NCBI GenBank assembly: GCA_030407085.1
Contig: CM059582.1
Location: 135,615,001-135,679,000, forward strand
DNA length: 64,000 nucleotides
From: Trichopria drosophilae
Taxonomy: Eukaryota > Arthropoda > Insecta > Hymenoptera > Diapriidae
Direction: 5' to 3'
The position numbers were made by a program, and so were the translations under genes. Under the pieces are notes generated by a model. It did no database searches. It was not told where the DNA came from and saw nothing but the letters and a program-made list of their open reading frames with translations. This document shows positions 35,071 through 46,857 of this stretch, one piece after another. How positions within the stretch are numbered: position 1 is the stretch's first letter; each line of letters starts with the position of its first letter.

Positions 35071-36601
35071 CACAAAAAATGTCCCCAAACCAACCTCTAT
35101 GCATATTTATATGTATATGGACGATGCGCGTCAATCGGATCAGCGCTGCGACCAAAATATGGAGCAACCGAAAAAAGTAAACAAGAGTTGATTTTAAACT
35201 TTAAGGCATATACATTGAAATGCCGAGAGCGCTATCGCAAAATCTAATGTGGCGTCTCCAATATGGCGCCCACAAACTCTTAATTTGTTTAACAACAAAT
35301 AAAAAGACGTATATAAAATTAAAATATAGACCATGTTTATAGTGTTTTTTATGTATTTCGATGAATTTTGACCTACTATACACGAATCCGTTAGAATTTA
35401 GCTATCGCCGCTAATTTTTTTCTAACCTTAAAAAATATCCAATACGGCAGACGATTTTTTAAAAAGTGATTTTAATTACCTTGTAATTAAAAGTAATTAC
35501 CTTGAAATTTATTACTCGGGGGTTTTTGGAGTCGCTGATTACGAATACGGTATTAGTTTTTAAAAATTCATAATGACGGATCCAATATGGCGTACGATTT
35601 TTTAAAAAGTGATAGAATTACCTGGAAACTTTGTTACTCGGGGGTTGCCGATTATGAATCTGTTGTTAGAATTTAACTGTTACCTCACATTTTTTCTAAC
35701 CTCAAGAAGTAGGTAGAAGACAATGAACGTATGAAAAAATTTACTAGAAGAATATCGAACCCTATTTTTTTCATAGCCTTCTCTTGTTCTATCAGGAAAT
35801 GGAATGGCTAAGTCCAAGTCATCCAAAATGTCGGATCAAACTGTGGACAAATTTTTTCAAAACTGAACAAGGCTCGTAAAAATCAATATTCGGCGTTTTC
35901 TGCGTCGCTGATTACAGCAATAATTTTATTTCAAATTTTCATTGATAATTTTGCATACTTTTGTTTTGTTTATTTCCTTTAGCGACGTCGAAAATTATAG
36001 GTACCGTGTAGTTTACAATAAATCGTCTATTTTCAAATTGTGTGACTAAAATGTTTAAAAGGCATTAGTATTGCATAAAACATCCACTGGTTGCACTTGA
36101 ATACCTTTTAATTTCACGTTTGTTGCCGGCAGTTGGAATAAATGCATGACTCATTTGAATTTTAGACACAGCAGGTGGATTAGGGAATCGTTTATTCAGC
36201 TTTAGCAGGATTATTTTTTTTTTACTATGTAACTAATATGTTAACAAGTTTATTATCCACGCGAATTTCTCCAAATAGTATTTATGATGTCTTAAGTACT
36301 TAAATTTTTTAACGTGAAATTTTTGCGTACCATTTAGGGTAAATGATTATAAAAATTGAAATTTACGCATGTGCAGTAGTGACGTACGACACTTACGCAT
36401 GCACTGTAGTGACGTACGACTCTTACACATGCGCATTAGAGATGTGCGAAACCTGTATACATGTTATACATGTTTTAAAAAAAAGTGTTAACATTTTCAA
36501 TTGTTTATAACGCGATCAATTTTGCAATTTAAAATAAAATCATTTGAAGTAATATTCTATTTTGCCGAAAGCTAACGGTACGTAAAATTACATCAATTTC
36601 T
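34616..36601. repeat. AT-rich spacer with microsatellite and ATGGCGGATCC-type repeats
   Basis: A pure TA microsatellite of about 88 bases occupies 34981-35069; frames through it encode only Ile/Tyr repeats. At about 35440-35660 two to three units of about 135 bp share CGATTTTTTAAAAAGTGAT, TTACTCGGGGGTT and AATATGGCG. No gene. Confidence 0.65.
36363..36452. repeat. 30-bp tandem repeat, three units
   Basis: Units begin at 36363, 36393 and 36423 with TTACGCATG or TTACACATG. The first two share GTAGTGACGTACGAC; the third has drifted. Confidence 0.8.
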
Positions 36602-38389
36602 GTGACATGACTGATATTCCTCAGGTTTAATGCCTCATATATATTTTGTTTTGTTTTGTGTTTAACACAACATAATGCACTCACTTAACGAATTCAACTT
36701 ACTTGCAACATTGAGTTCATCGTCATACCAACATATTCTCCCCGCCATAAGAAGCTTCAGAAGAATCTCTTGATGAATCGTGCCTCAAATAATCGAGTCC
36801 AGACCAGGTTTGCAAAATTCTTTGTTGCCAGATTGTGGTGAGAGACGTTTGCCGACGTTTATATCCGCAAAAAACTGGAAAACCAGTATTTCCTTAAATT
36901 AATAGCCGTTTTTTATATGAAACCTACTTTTGAATCGGGGGAGTAGTAGTTGTATCAAATGATAGTTTCATGTGGATCCTGGAATCCAAAATAGCGGTTC
37001 TAAAATGACGACATTTTCAAGAAAATGTTCGTTGTTCAGTTCTAATTTCTTTGTAAATAGATATTGTGCCAATACCAGCTGACAAAAGATGCTTCTCCAC
37101 ACCCGTAATCATGAATAACTTCTCAAATCTTCGACACAATAGTACTAGTGAATTTCACCTTGAATGTCATTTTCAAGGTCATATGGGAGTTCAGATGTCA
37201 TTTTTAAATGGGAACCTCTATTTTTTATCCCGGATTTTAAAAGAGCAGGAAATTTTACGTATGAAAAGTGGTTATTTTGTAAAGGTTATTTCAAGGTAGA
37301 TACGATTACAAGTTTAGGAAAAATAAAGCATCAAAGTTTCACAGCGGCCATCTCTTTGTCTAACTTCAGGCGATAGACATAAGACCTTCTCTTTCTAAGT
37401 TGCTCCGCTCACTCACGCTTCGAGACTGTCTCACTTGCTCGGAATAGAAAGACACTCGCTTCCTCTCTCTCTCTCTCTCTCTGCTTCCGTAAGAGAGTGC
37501 AGGCGAATGGCCGTGCGTTGTCGTTACGAAAAATTCATGCATTTTTGCAAATGTGGCCGGGGAACAAAGTTCCGAAAATCAACACACCCCCCGACAGGCC
37601 AAAATTTGCGTATAACATGGCTCCAGCGTGATTTTCTTCCCTTTTTCTTTGAAAATTTGGCAAAAAGAAAGCGAATTAAAATACGTTAGACTAACGCAAT
37701 ATCGAAATTTTAGTTTTCATTTTCGGAACTTTGTGTCCCGGTCGCGCAAATAACACGATTTTTAAAAAATATGGATGCTTTTTAGAAAGTAAAACATCGT
37801 GAACTGCAGATGGTGAGATACGGTAAGTCATACAATATAGTTTTGAAGGGTTACTTTTTGATTATCGGAGGATAAAAAGCGAGAAAACTTATAGTCAATT
37901 CATCGCAGATCGAATAACTTTTGTGCACGACTTTTCAGTGCGCAAAGTAAAATAATTGGCAAAGTAAAGCGCACAAGCGTCGAAAACTGTTCTTTTTTTC
38001 AATAAATTAAAATTGATGTTTTTTTTTCTGACATTGGACACTCGGTCTGTACAATGACATTATTTTTAAAACCAAAATGTGGGTCAAACCGCTCCTTTTT
38101 TTATTATGAAACGACTAGCCTACAAATACCTACCTTTGAAGTCCATACCCGGAAAGCAGCCTCACTACGGGGAAATGCGGAAGAACACACACGAACGCAT
38201 ATTCAATAAATACACAGGAAATGAATTGACAAATTGGGGGGGGGGGGGGGGGTGCCAAACGTGCAAGAATGATAAGTATACAGTATTTATAGGTATACAT
38301 TTGCCCCCCCCCTCCCACCCCCCGATGGGAGAAGGAAAAATGTATCTTTTTCTCTTTTTTTTCTTTTTTTTTTGTAACGTAATGGTACT

Positions 38390-39658
38390 GGTAAAAATTG
38401 GTAATGGTACAAAAATCTGGCCATGTCGTCCACGTATTGACGATGTCTCGCCGCCTCCTGCCTCTCCCGCACCCACTTCGCTCCTCGAACCCTGGGGCCC
38501 CTCGGGTGACGCTGAAACAATACAAACATATTATAAGTAAAATACACGAGAATAGGCAGTATAGAAATAAAATATATAATCGCACCAAACAATAAACATA
38601 TTGCATCTAAATTTTATGAGGAAATGAGTCATCGCTTTATATCATGACGGTTATATAATTAAAAATCTGCAATAAATAGGAATGCATAATCTGCAACTAT
38701 ATGTGCGATAAAATAAATAATAAATATATTGTATATATTTTTAATATATTATTTTAATGTAATATATTAATTTTTTTATAATATAATATTTTAAATGTAT
38801 TGTATATATTATTGTATAAAAAAAATAGTAAAATTTATTGTAGATATGTACCATCGTATCTTTGTAGTTCAATTTTTAACAGTAATGTACCCACTGACAG
38901 AACAATATAGTAAAATGTACTAATCCTAAATAACTATTATTTATTTTATATTTTACTATTTTCCTTCTCCCAGTGTGTAGCTTACCATTCAAAATTCAAC
39001 TACAAACGCGATCCTAAATATCCACCAATCAACTTCTGCCATTTATATCATCGCGCAAATAGTTGCAGACTGTTTGTACAAAGTTTCAAGCATATAACCG
39101 TCATCTTATTATTTTTCTGCGTAATCTATATAGATGCAATATGTTATCATCATGCATTACTCTGCGTAATGAAAAATCATTCTTAAACTATTTGTGCGAT
39201 TAAATAAATGGCAGAAGTTGTTTGCTAGATATTTACTATCGTGTTTACTGGGAGAAGAAAAATAGTAAAATATACTGATCCTATACGTGTACTACTTGTA
39301 AGCAGATACGTTGTGAAATGTTACAGTTTATACGAAGCTGTCAAAGTTACTTGAGCCACGCGTGTACTACAAGCAATAGTAATTTCGACTAGTGGAATAG
39401 TTATCCTATCTGGGATTAGTATATTTTACTATTTTGTTCTCTACGTGGGTAGATTACTGTTAAAAATTATACTACAAAAATACGATAGTACTCATCCACA
39501 ATAAATTTATGCTATTTAACATTATTCATATATACCTCTAGTTCATGTCGCTGTTGGGGTGGCTCCTCCATGCGCTGGTCCGCCTTTGATGCCCCGGCGA
39601 TGGCATCGACGATTTTCACCTCGTTTTTTATTCCTCCAGCAATTGAACAGCCTCGTGG
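38390..39658 (-). other. Possible spliced exons in the foldback loop
   Basis: On the minus strand a strong acceptor (TTTTTATTTCAG) precedes a 123-base block, 39658-39536, that is open in one frame (IKNEVKIVDAIAGASKADQR then MEEPPQQRHELE) and ends at a GTATAT donor. A second acceptor TTGTTTCAG at 38512 precedes an open block starting RHPRGPRVRGAKWVRERQEA in the matching phase. A donor-like GTAAG at about 39738 lies upstream but its exon does not join in phase. The composition resembles the Glu/Arg-rich tails of small transposon or adapter proteins. No family recognised. Splicing is inferred only. Confidence 0.25.
38846..39492. mobile_element. Foldback MITE nested in the loop
   Basis: TGTACCATCGTATCTTTGTA-like sequence at 38846 is mirrored by the complement ending at 39492. 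The shared blocks TTTTTAACAGTAAT, CCCAC and ATAGTAAAATATACTAATCC give arms of about 95 bp or more. Confidence 0.65.
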
Positions 39659-39704
39659 CTGAAATAAAAAATAAACAATTACATATACGATTATAAAACA
39701 TTCT

Positions 39705-42616
39705 AGGGATCTACAATCGTGTAATTCTCATTTCTTACCGATTACTTTCTTTTTCTGCAATGCTGCTGCCGCTGTTGTAGCTGCTCTTCCGTGCATATGC
39801 CGCGCCGTCGAATTTACCGCACGAACCTAGTGTTGCCGAACGCTTAGCGTTTTTGCCAAGTCGTTGGCTCTCCGGACTCCGCGCCGCGCAGTAACCAGGA
39901 AGAAACTTGGCAACACCGATTCGAAAATAGTCAGAAAACAAATAATTTGGACAAATAAAAATTATTTGTTGACATACACCATAATATAAAGTGGAAAAAA
40001 ACAAAAACAGCTTGATCCTCAAATTTTGCGAAAAATCTTCTCTTTGCCATCTGTCGTGAAATGCGATATTTTAAAAAATTTGTCGATAATTTTCTGAATT
40101 GTGCAGACCGAGTGTCTCGTGTCGGAAACAAAGTTAGGAAAACTGAATAAAACAAATATTACGCAAATTACATCTAATTTGTTCCCATAGGCCACAACAT
40201 CAAGTTTAATTTATTGAAAAAAAGAACAGTTTTCGACGCTTGTGCGCTTTACTTTGCGCACTGAAAAGTCGTGCACAAAAGTTATTCGATCTGCGATGAA
40301 TTGACTATAAGTTTTCTCGCTTTTTATCCTCCGATAATCAAAAAGTAACCCTTCAAAACTATATTGTATGACTTACCGTATCTCACCATCTGCAGTTCCC
40401 GATGTGTTACTTTCTAAAAGCATCCATATTTTTTAAAGATCGTGCAATTTGTGCGGCCGGTAAACAAAGTTCCGAAAACTAAAACTAAAATTTCGATATT
40501 GCGTGAGTAACGTTTTTTAATTCGCTTGTTTTTTGCCAAATTTTCAAAGACAAAGGGAAGAAAATCACGGTGGAGCCATGTTATATGCAAGTTTTCGCCT
40601 GTCGGGGGGTGTGTTGATTTTCGGAACTTTGTTCCCCGGCCACATTCGCAAAAATGCATGAATTTTTCGTAACGACAACGCACGGCCATTCGCCTGCACT
40701 CTCTTACGGAAGCAGAGAGAGAGAGAGAGAGAGAGAGGAAGCGAGTGTCTTTCTATTCCGAGCAAGTGAGACAGTCTCGAAGCGTGAGTGAGCAGAGCAA
40801 CTTAGAAAGAGAAGGTCTTATGTCTATCGCCTGAAGTTAGACAAAGAGATGGCCGCTGTGAAATTTTGATGCTTTATTTTTCCTAAACTTGTAATTGTAT
40901 CTACCTTGAAATAACCTTTACAAAATAACCACTTTTCATACGTAAAATTTCCTGCTCGTTTAAAATCCGGGATAAAAAATAGAGGTTCCCATTTAAAAAT
41001 GACATCTGAACTCCCATATGACCTTGAAAATGACATTCAAGGTGAAATTCACTAGTACTATTGTGTCGAAGATTTGAGAAGTTATTCATGATTACGGGTG
41101 TGGAGAAGCATCTTTTGTCAGCTGGTATTGGCACAATATCTATTTACAAAGAAATTAGAACTGAACAACGAACATTTTCTTGAAAATGTCGTCATTTTAG
41201 AACCGCTATTTTGGATTCCAGGATCCACATGAAACTATCATTTGATACAACTACTACTCCCCCGATTCAAAAGTAGGTTTCATATAAAAAACGGCTATTA
41301 ATTTAAGGAAATACTGGTTTTCCAGTTTTTTGCGGATATAAACGTCGGAAAACGTCTCTCACCACACTCTGGCAACAAAGAATTTTGCAAACCTGGTCTG
41401 AACTCGATTATTTAAGGCACGATTCATCAAGAGATTCTTCTGAAGCTTCTTATGGCGGGGAGAATATGTAGGTATGACGATGAACTCAATGTTGCAAGTA
41501 AGTTGAGTTCGTTAAGTGAGTGCATTATGTTGTGTTAAACACAAAACAAAACAAAATATATATGAGGCATTAAACCTGAGGAATATCAGTCATGTCACGG
41601 CGCAAAGTTTTCTCACCTCTGACGTCACAGACGTGACCGCTTTGGCTTGCTCGAGGGCCCTTACGTCGTGTACGATAAAGCGCTACTCAGTGTAGGAAAA
41701 ATGTGCACGATAAAATAAATAAAATAAAACGCGGAAATTGTACTGTGTTACATAAAATAATTAATAATAATAGTATCAATAACAACAATACTTTTAACGC
41801 ACGGGTGGGTCTTATTATTGTTATTATTATTATTATGTTTCTTTTTACGGAGGTGGGTAATGCATTAGGCACCATAGAGGGTTGATGATATTGGTTAACC
41901 CCCGTGTGTCGGACGCCCTTACCCTTGATGTCAAGCACAAGGTTTACCGTCTAAAACCCTAACCTCCCTCGACTCTCCATAATCCACTTGTGCAGTCTGC
42001 AGCAGAAATGTGGCTCCGATATCCATCTCTTCAGGTGCAGACTGCACCGGGCCATTTCGTTCGTAACTGCAACCACTCTCTCTACCATTGGGTTAGTGCT
42101 TACATGATCTCGTGTGATCTTAGCAGACGAAGAGCAGCACGCACTGCTTTCTGTATTTGACCTTGCGATGGAACTTGCATGTTGTTGGCAGGCCGGAATG
42201 CTTTTGACATTTTCGAGGAAAGTTGGTCTCATTCCTCCCAGCGCTTTAATTATAAGCACGACGAGCTTCATTTTAAATCCTCGATACAACCTGCGAATCT
42301 CGAATGGGAGTTCCTGATATTTCATCCGATTTTCGTCCGCTTTGCTGACTATGTTTGCCTGTACTGGTGCGGAGAAGTCGATGACGAAGATGGATTTGTC
42401 ATTGAAGTCAACAAGGACGATGTCAGGCTTATTGGCTAATATTTGCCTGCTCGTCGGAAATGAGTAATTCCAGTATATTCGGCCCTCCACCAACCAAGTG
42501 CGGAATGGATAAGAAGTAAACTTGTTCTAACAAAAGTTGTTAATTCCATCCCAGCCCGGCGAGGAGAAATTCATCGCTCTTTTGATGGCATTATTCACCT
42601 TAAATGCACTGACGGA
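39705..42616. repeat. Tandem duplication, unit A (2912 bp)
   Basis: Unit A is followed head-to-tail by unit B (42617-45530). It contains the right arm of the foldback element, its outer flank and a LINE-derived coding block. The outer sequence before 39705 and after 45530 differs, which fixes the breakpoints. The junction reads GACGGA|AGGG. Confidence 0.9.
41951..42493 (-). pseudogene. LINE C-terminal domain (endonuclease-like), copy A
   Basis: 180 open codons on the minus strand: LVEGRIYWNYS-like start, then ILANKPDIVLVDFNDKSIFV, IDFSAP, then KYQELPFEIRRLYRG and LVVLIIKALGGM, then a Cys-rich tail. This matches the domain that follows the RT in several invertebrate LINE proteins. The PD...D-x-x...VID spacing recalls the restriction-like endonuclease fold of R2-type elements, but I infer that relation from pattern only. 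There is no RT in the same frame, so it is a detached 3' piece. An (ATT)n tract lies at about 41812-41837 downstream. Confidence 0.65.
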
Positions 42617-45530
42617 AGGGATCTACAATCGTGTAATTCTCATTTCTTACCGATTACTTTCTTTTTCTGCAATGCTGCTGCCGCTGTTGTAGCTGCTCTT
42701 CCGTGCATATGCCGCGCCGTCGAATTTACCGCACGAACCTAGTGTTGCCGAACGCTTAGCGTTTTTGCCAAGTCGTTGGCTCTCCGGACTCCGCGCCGCG
42801 CAGTAACCAGGAAGAAACTTGGCAACACCGATTCGAAAATAGTCAGAAAACAAATAATTTGGACAAATAAAAATTATTTGTTGACATACACCATAATATA
42901 AAGTGGAAAAAAACAAAAACAGCTTGATCCTCAAATTTTGCGAAAAATCTTCTCTTTGCCATCTGTCGTGAAATGCGATATTTTAAAAAATTTGTCGATA
43001 ATTTTCTGAATTGTGCAGACCGAGTGTCTCGTGTCGGAAACAAAGTTAGGAAAACTGAATAAAACAAATATTACGCAAATTACATCTAATTTGTTCCCAT
43101 AGGCCACAACATCAAGTTTAATTTATTGAAAAAAAGAACAGTTTTCGACGCTTGTGCGCTTTACTTTGCGCACTGAAAAGTCGTGCACAAAAGTTATTCG
43201 ATCTGCGATGAATTGACTATAAGTTTTCTCGCTTTTTATCCTCCGATAATCAAAAAGTAACCCTTCAAAACTATATTGTATGACTTACCGTATCTCACCA
43301 TCTGCAGTTCCCGATGTGTTACTTTCTAAAAGCATCCATATTTTTTAAAGATCGTGCAATTTGTGCGGCCGGTAAACAAAGTTCCGAAAACTAAAACTAA
43401 AATTTCGATATTGCGTGAGTAACGTTTTTTAATTCGCTTGTTTTTTGCCAAATTTTCAAAGACAAAGGGAAGAAAATCACGGTGGAGCCATGTTATATGC
43501 AAGTTTTCGCCTGTCGGGGGGTGTGTTGATTTTCGGAACTTTGTTCCCCGGCCACATTCGCAAAAATGCATGAATTTTTCGTAACGACAACGCACGGCCA
43601 TTCGCCTGCACTCTCTTACGGAAGCAGAGAGAGAGAGAGAGAGAGAGAGAGGAAGCGAGTGTCTTTCTATTCCGAGCAAGTGAGACAGTCTCGAAGCGTG
43701 AGTGAGCAGAGCAACTTAGAAAGAGAAGGTCTTATGTCTATCGCCTGAAGTTAGACAAAGAGATGGCCGCTGTGAAATTTTGATGCTTTATTTTTCCTAA
43801 ACTTGTAATTGTATCTACCTTGAAATAACCTTTACAAAATAACCACTTTTCATACGTAAAATTTCCTGCTCGTTTAAAATCCGGGATAAAAAATAGAGGT
43901 TCCCATTTAAAAATGACATCTGAACTCCCATATGACCTTGAAAATGACATTCAAGGTGAAATTCACTAGTACTATTGTGTCGAAGATTTGAGAAGTTATT
44001 CATGATTACGGGTGTGGAGAAGCATCTTTTGTCAGCTGGTATTGGCACAATATCTATTTACAAAGAAATTAGAACTGAACAACGAACATTTTCTTGAAAA
44101 TGTCGTCATTTTAGAACCGCTATTTTGGATTCCAGGATCCACATGAAACTATCATTTGATACAACTACTACTCCCCCGATTCAAAAGTAGGTTTCATATA
44201 AAAAACGGCTATTAATTTAAGGAAATACTGGTATTCCAGTTTTTTGCGGATATAAACGTCGGAAAACGTCTCTCACCACACTCTGGCAACAAAGAATTTT
44301 GCAAACCTGGTCTGAACTCGATTATTTGAGGCACGATTCATCAAGAGATTCTTCTGAAGCTTCTTATGGCGGGGAGAATATGTAGGTATGACGATGAACT
44401 CAATGTTGCAAGTAAGTTGAGTTCGTTAAGTGAGTGCATTATGTTGTGTTAAACACAAAACAAAACAAAATATATATGAGGCATTAAACCTGAGGAATAT
44501 CAGTCATGTCACGGCGCAAAGTTTTCTCACCTCTGACGTCACAGACGTGACCGCTTTGGCTTGCTCGAGGGCCCTTACGTCGTGTACGATAAAGCGCTAC
44601 TCAGTGTAGGAAAAATGTGCACGATAAAATAAATAAAATAAAACGCGGAAATTGTACTGTGTTACATAAAATAATTAATAATAATAGTATCAATAACAAC
44701 AATACTTTTAACGCACGGGTGGGTCTTATTATTGTTATTATTATTATTATGTTTCTTTTTACGGAGGTGGGTAATGCATTAGGCACCATAGAGGGTTGAT
44801 GATATTGGTTAACCCCCGTGTGTCGGACGCCCTTACCCTTGATGTCAAGCACAAGGTTTACCGTCTAAAACCCTAACCTCCCTCGACTCTCCATAATCCA
44901 CTTGTGCAGTCTGCAGCAGAAATGTGGCTCCGATATCCATCTCTTCAGGTGCAGACTGCACCGGGCCATTTCGTTCGTAACTGCAACCACTCTCTCTACC
45001 ATTGGGTTAGTGCTTACATGATCTCGTGTGATCTTAGCAGACGAAGAGCAGCACGCACTGCTTTCTGTATTTGACCTTGCGATGGAACTTGCATGTTGTT
45101 GGCAGGCCGGAATGCTTTTGACATTTTCGAGGAAAGTTGGTCTCATTCCTCCCAGCGCTTTAATTATAAGCACGACGAGCTTCATTTTAAATCCTCGATA
45201 CAACCTGCGAATCTCGAATGGGAGTTCCTGATATTTCATCCGATTTTCGTCCGCTTTGCTGACTATGTTTGCCTGTACTGGTGCGGAGAAGTCGATGACG
45301 AAGATGGATTTGTCATTGAAGTCAACAAGGACGATGTCAGGCTTATTGGCTAATATTTGCCTGCTCGTCGGAAATGAGTAATTCCAGTATATTCGGCCCT
45401 CCACCAACCAAGTGCGGAATGGATAAGAAGTAAACTTGTTCTAACAAAAGTTGTTAATTCCATCCCAGCCCGGCGAGGAGAAATTCATCGCTCTTTTGAT
45501 GGCATTATTCACCTTAAATGCACTGACGGA
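42617..45530. repeat. Tandem duplication, unit B (2914 bp)
   Basis: Nearly identical to 39705-42616. Differences seen by eye: two extra bases in the GA tract near 43626, a T-to-A change near 44232 and an A-to-G change near 44326. It carries second copies of the foldback right arm (to about 44512) and of the LINE domain. The exon-like blocks at 38390-39658 are not duplicated. Confidence 0.9.
44865..45407 (-). pseudogene. LINE C-terminal domain, copy B
   Basis: The translation is identical to copy A at 41951-42493, offset by 2914 bases, and arises from the tandem duplication rather than independent insertion. Upstream sequence to 45530 (minus strand) encodes the preceding LINE region with a stop at about 45450. 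Confidence 0.65.
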
Positions 45531-45693
45531 TGGGCAATCTTCACTTTGATGTGCAAGTTCGCCGCACAACTCGGTAAAGATTTTAATGCTTGGAGTGTCT
45601 GCCTTAAGCCTAGATGTTTTCTCCTAGATGCTCCCTCAGAATTCCTCAACCGTGGCCATCGAAGGAAAGTCGCGTGAGGCTGCGATTCGAAAT

Positions 45694-46092
45694 TTAAAGA
45701 GGTTGGAATGATTCGACCAAAATATTGCCGAATTCATTTTGTCGAATTCTATCCTCCCGTCTTTGCAGCCTCTTTTTGGTATCTGCCAAAACACGAATTT
45801 TATCCATAAAACGTTGCTTGATGTTAAGCAACTTCAGCTTGTTCAGTATCTGATAGTACGTCCACAATTGATGTGCGAAGATCTTGACTTTAGCCGTAAA
45901 TGAACGGCCAGGTGTTATGTAGTCGATCACACATTGAATTCCGGGAGCGATCTTCCGTGTCAATCGAATTTTGCCGTTCAATTGAGACATGCGTTTAGTA
46001 AACTGTCGACTCCCCGATTTCTTTGACAGATTTCGCGGAGTCACCAGATCCACCAGCCAAAATGAAGACGTTCGCACATCAATTGCGGACAT
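45694..46092 (-). pseudogene. LINE fragment upstream of RT
   Basis: 132 open codons on the minus strand. The second half (KIFAHQLWTYYQILNKLKLL, then DKIRVLADTKKRLQRREDRI and RQNEF) matches the helical, Arg/Lys-rich stretch between the N-terminal domain and the RT in LINE proteins. It is the mirror image of 46060-46200 on the plus strand. Confidence 0.5.
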
Positions 46093-46845
46093 ATTATCAT
46101 ATATTGAAGAAGCTTAAGCAACCATTGGCTGATAAAATCCGAGGCTCGGTGAGTGCCAAAAGAGGCTTCAGAGAGAGGAGGAGAGAATTCGACAAAATGT
46201 AATATTTCGGACGAATCCTTCCGACCTCGTTAAACATCGAGTCGCAGCCTCACTCCAGGTACTGTCGATAGTCTCGGTTGTGGAATCCTGGGGGAGCATC
46301 TGGAAGAAAACACCCAGGCTTAATGCAGCCACTCTAGGCAATAATACATTTGCCGAGTTGTGTGACGGAGTCGCATAACAAAGTGATAAATTTCCGCCCA
46401 CATTAGTTCATTGCTGGTGAATAATTCCATCAAAAGAGTAAGGAATTTCTCCTGGCCTGACTGGGCTGGAATTAACAACTATTGGTGAAAGAAGTATACT
46501 TCGGATCACCATCACCTAGCGCAAATATTCGCCTCTCACACATGCGGAGACCAATCCATTCCGCACTTTTGGAGGAGGGCGGAACGAGAGAAATCTCAAA
46601 ATTAGGGGATTTATGTGGTCCTAGAAACCAATCGCGTGTCTTAATTCGTTAAACCGGTATGGCAACGTACACTTGAACAGCGAGGTTTCAAAATGAGTCA
46701 AGCTGCAAGGACAACTTGCTTATCAAACGGTCGATCAGGACTCAGTCCAGTATATGCGTAATCTGCCGATAGCCTGGCTGTACTACACGAAGGCGTATGA
46801 TTCAACACCCAAATGTTTTTATAACAAACTGGCTTACTTTTAGGT
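46060..46845 (+). pseudogene. Inverted LINE fragment with RT motif A
   Basis: The plus-strand frame MKTFAHQLRTYYHILKKLKQ, then SAKRGFREERREFDKM, mirrors the minus-strand copy at 45694. At 46410-46610 a segment is the reverse complement of 42500-42610. At about 46740-46830 the frame NLPIAWLYYTKAYDSTPKCF corresponds to RT palm motif A of LINEs (AW-DY-KA-DS-P). The order of blocks is not that of an intact LINE, so this is a rearranged fragment. Confidence 0.55.
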
Positions 46846-46857
46846 AAAACTTATTTA

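Larger units (their letters stand above)
36602..41598. mobile_element. Large foldback element, arms ~1.45 kb
   Basis: GTGACATGACTGATATTCCT at 36602 is mirrored by its complement ending at 41598. Arms 36602-38058 and 40098-41598 pair over their whole length, with a gap of about 75 bases missing from the left arm near 38015. The open frames inside the arms (37066-37299 plus, 40901-41134 minus) are the same sequence read in mirrored orientation with one residue change; there is no known family. A TC/GA microsatellite lies in each arm. The 2 kb loop contains another foldback (38846-39492), G and C runs (38237-38252, 38304-38325) and exon-like blocks. No target duplication seen. Confidence 0.7.

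Noticed and set aside
34850..35247. Frames encoding long Ile-Tyr repeats
   Set aside because: Translation of the TA microsatellite at 34981-35069.
38130..38606. Frames of 101-158 codons on both strands
   Set aside because: Cross G and C homopolymers and poly-Lys/Pro tracts in several frames at once; only the splice-bounded sub-block was kept as a weak candidate.
41703..42439. Plus-strand frames opposite the LINE domain (and their copies at 44617-45353)
   Set aside because: Shadows of the minus-strand LINE coding block and of an ATT repeat.
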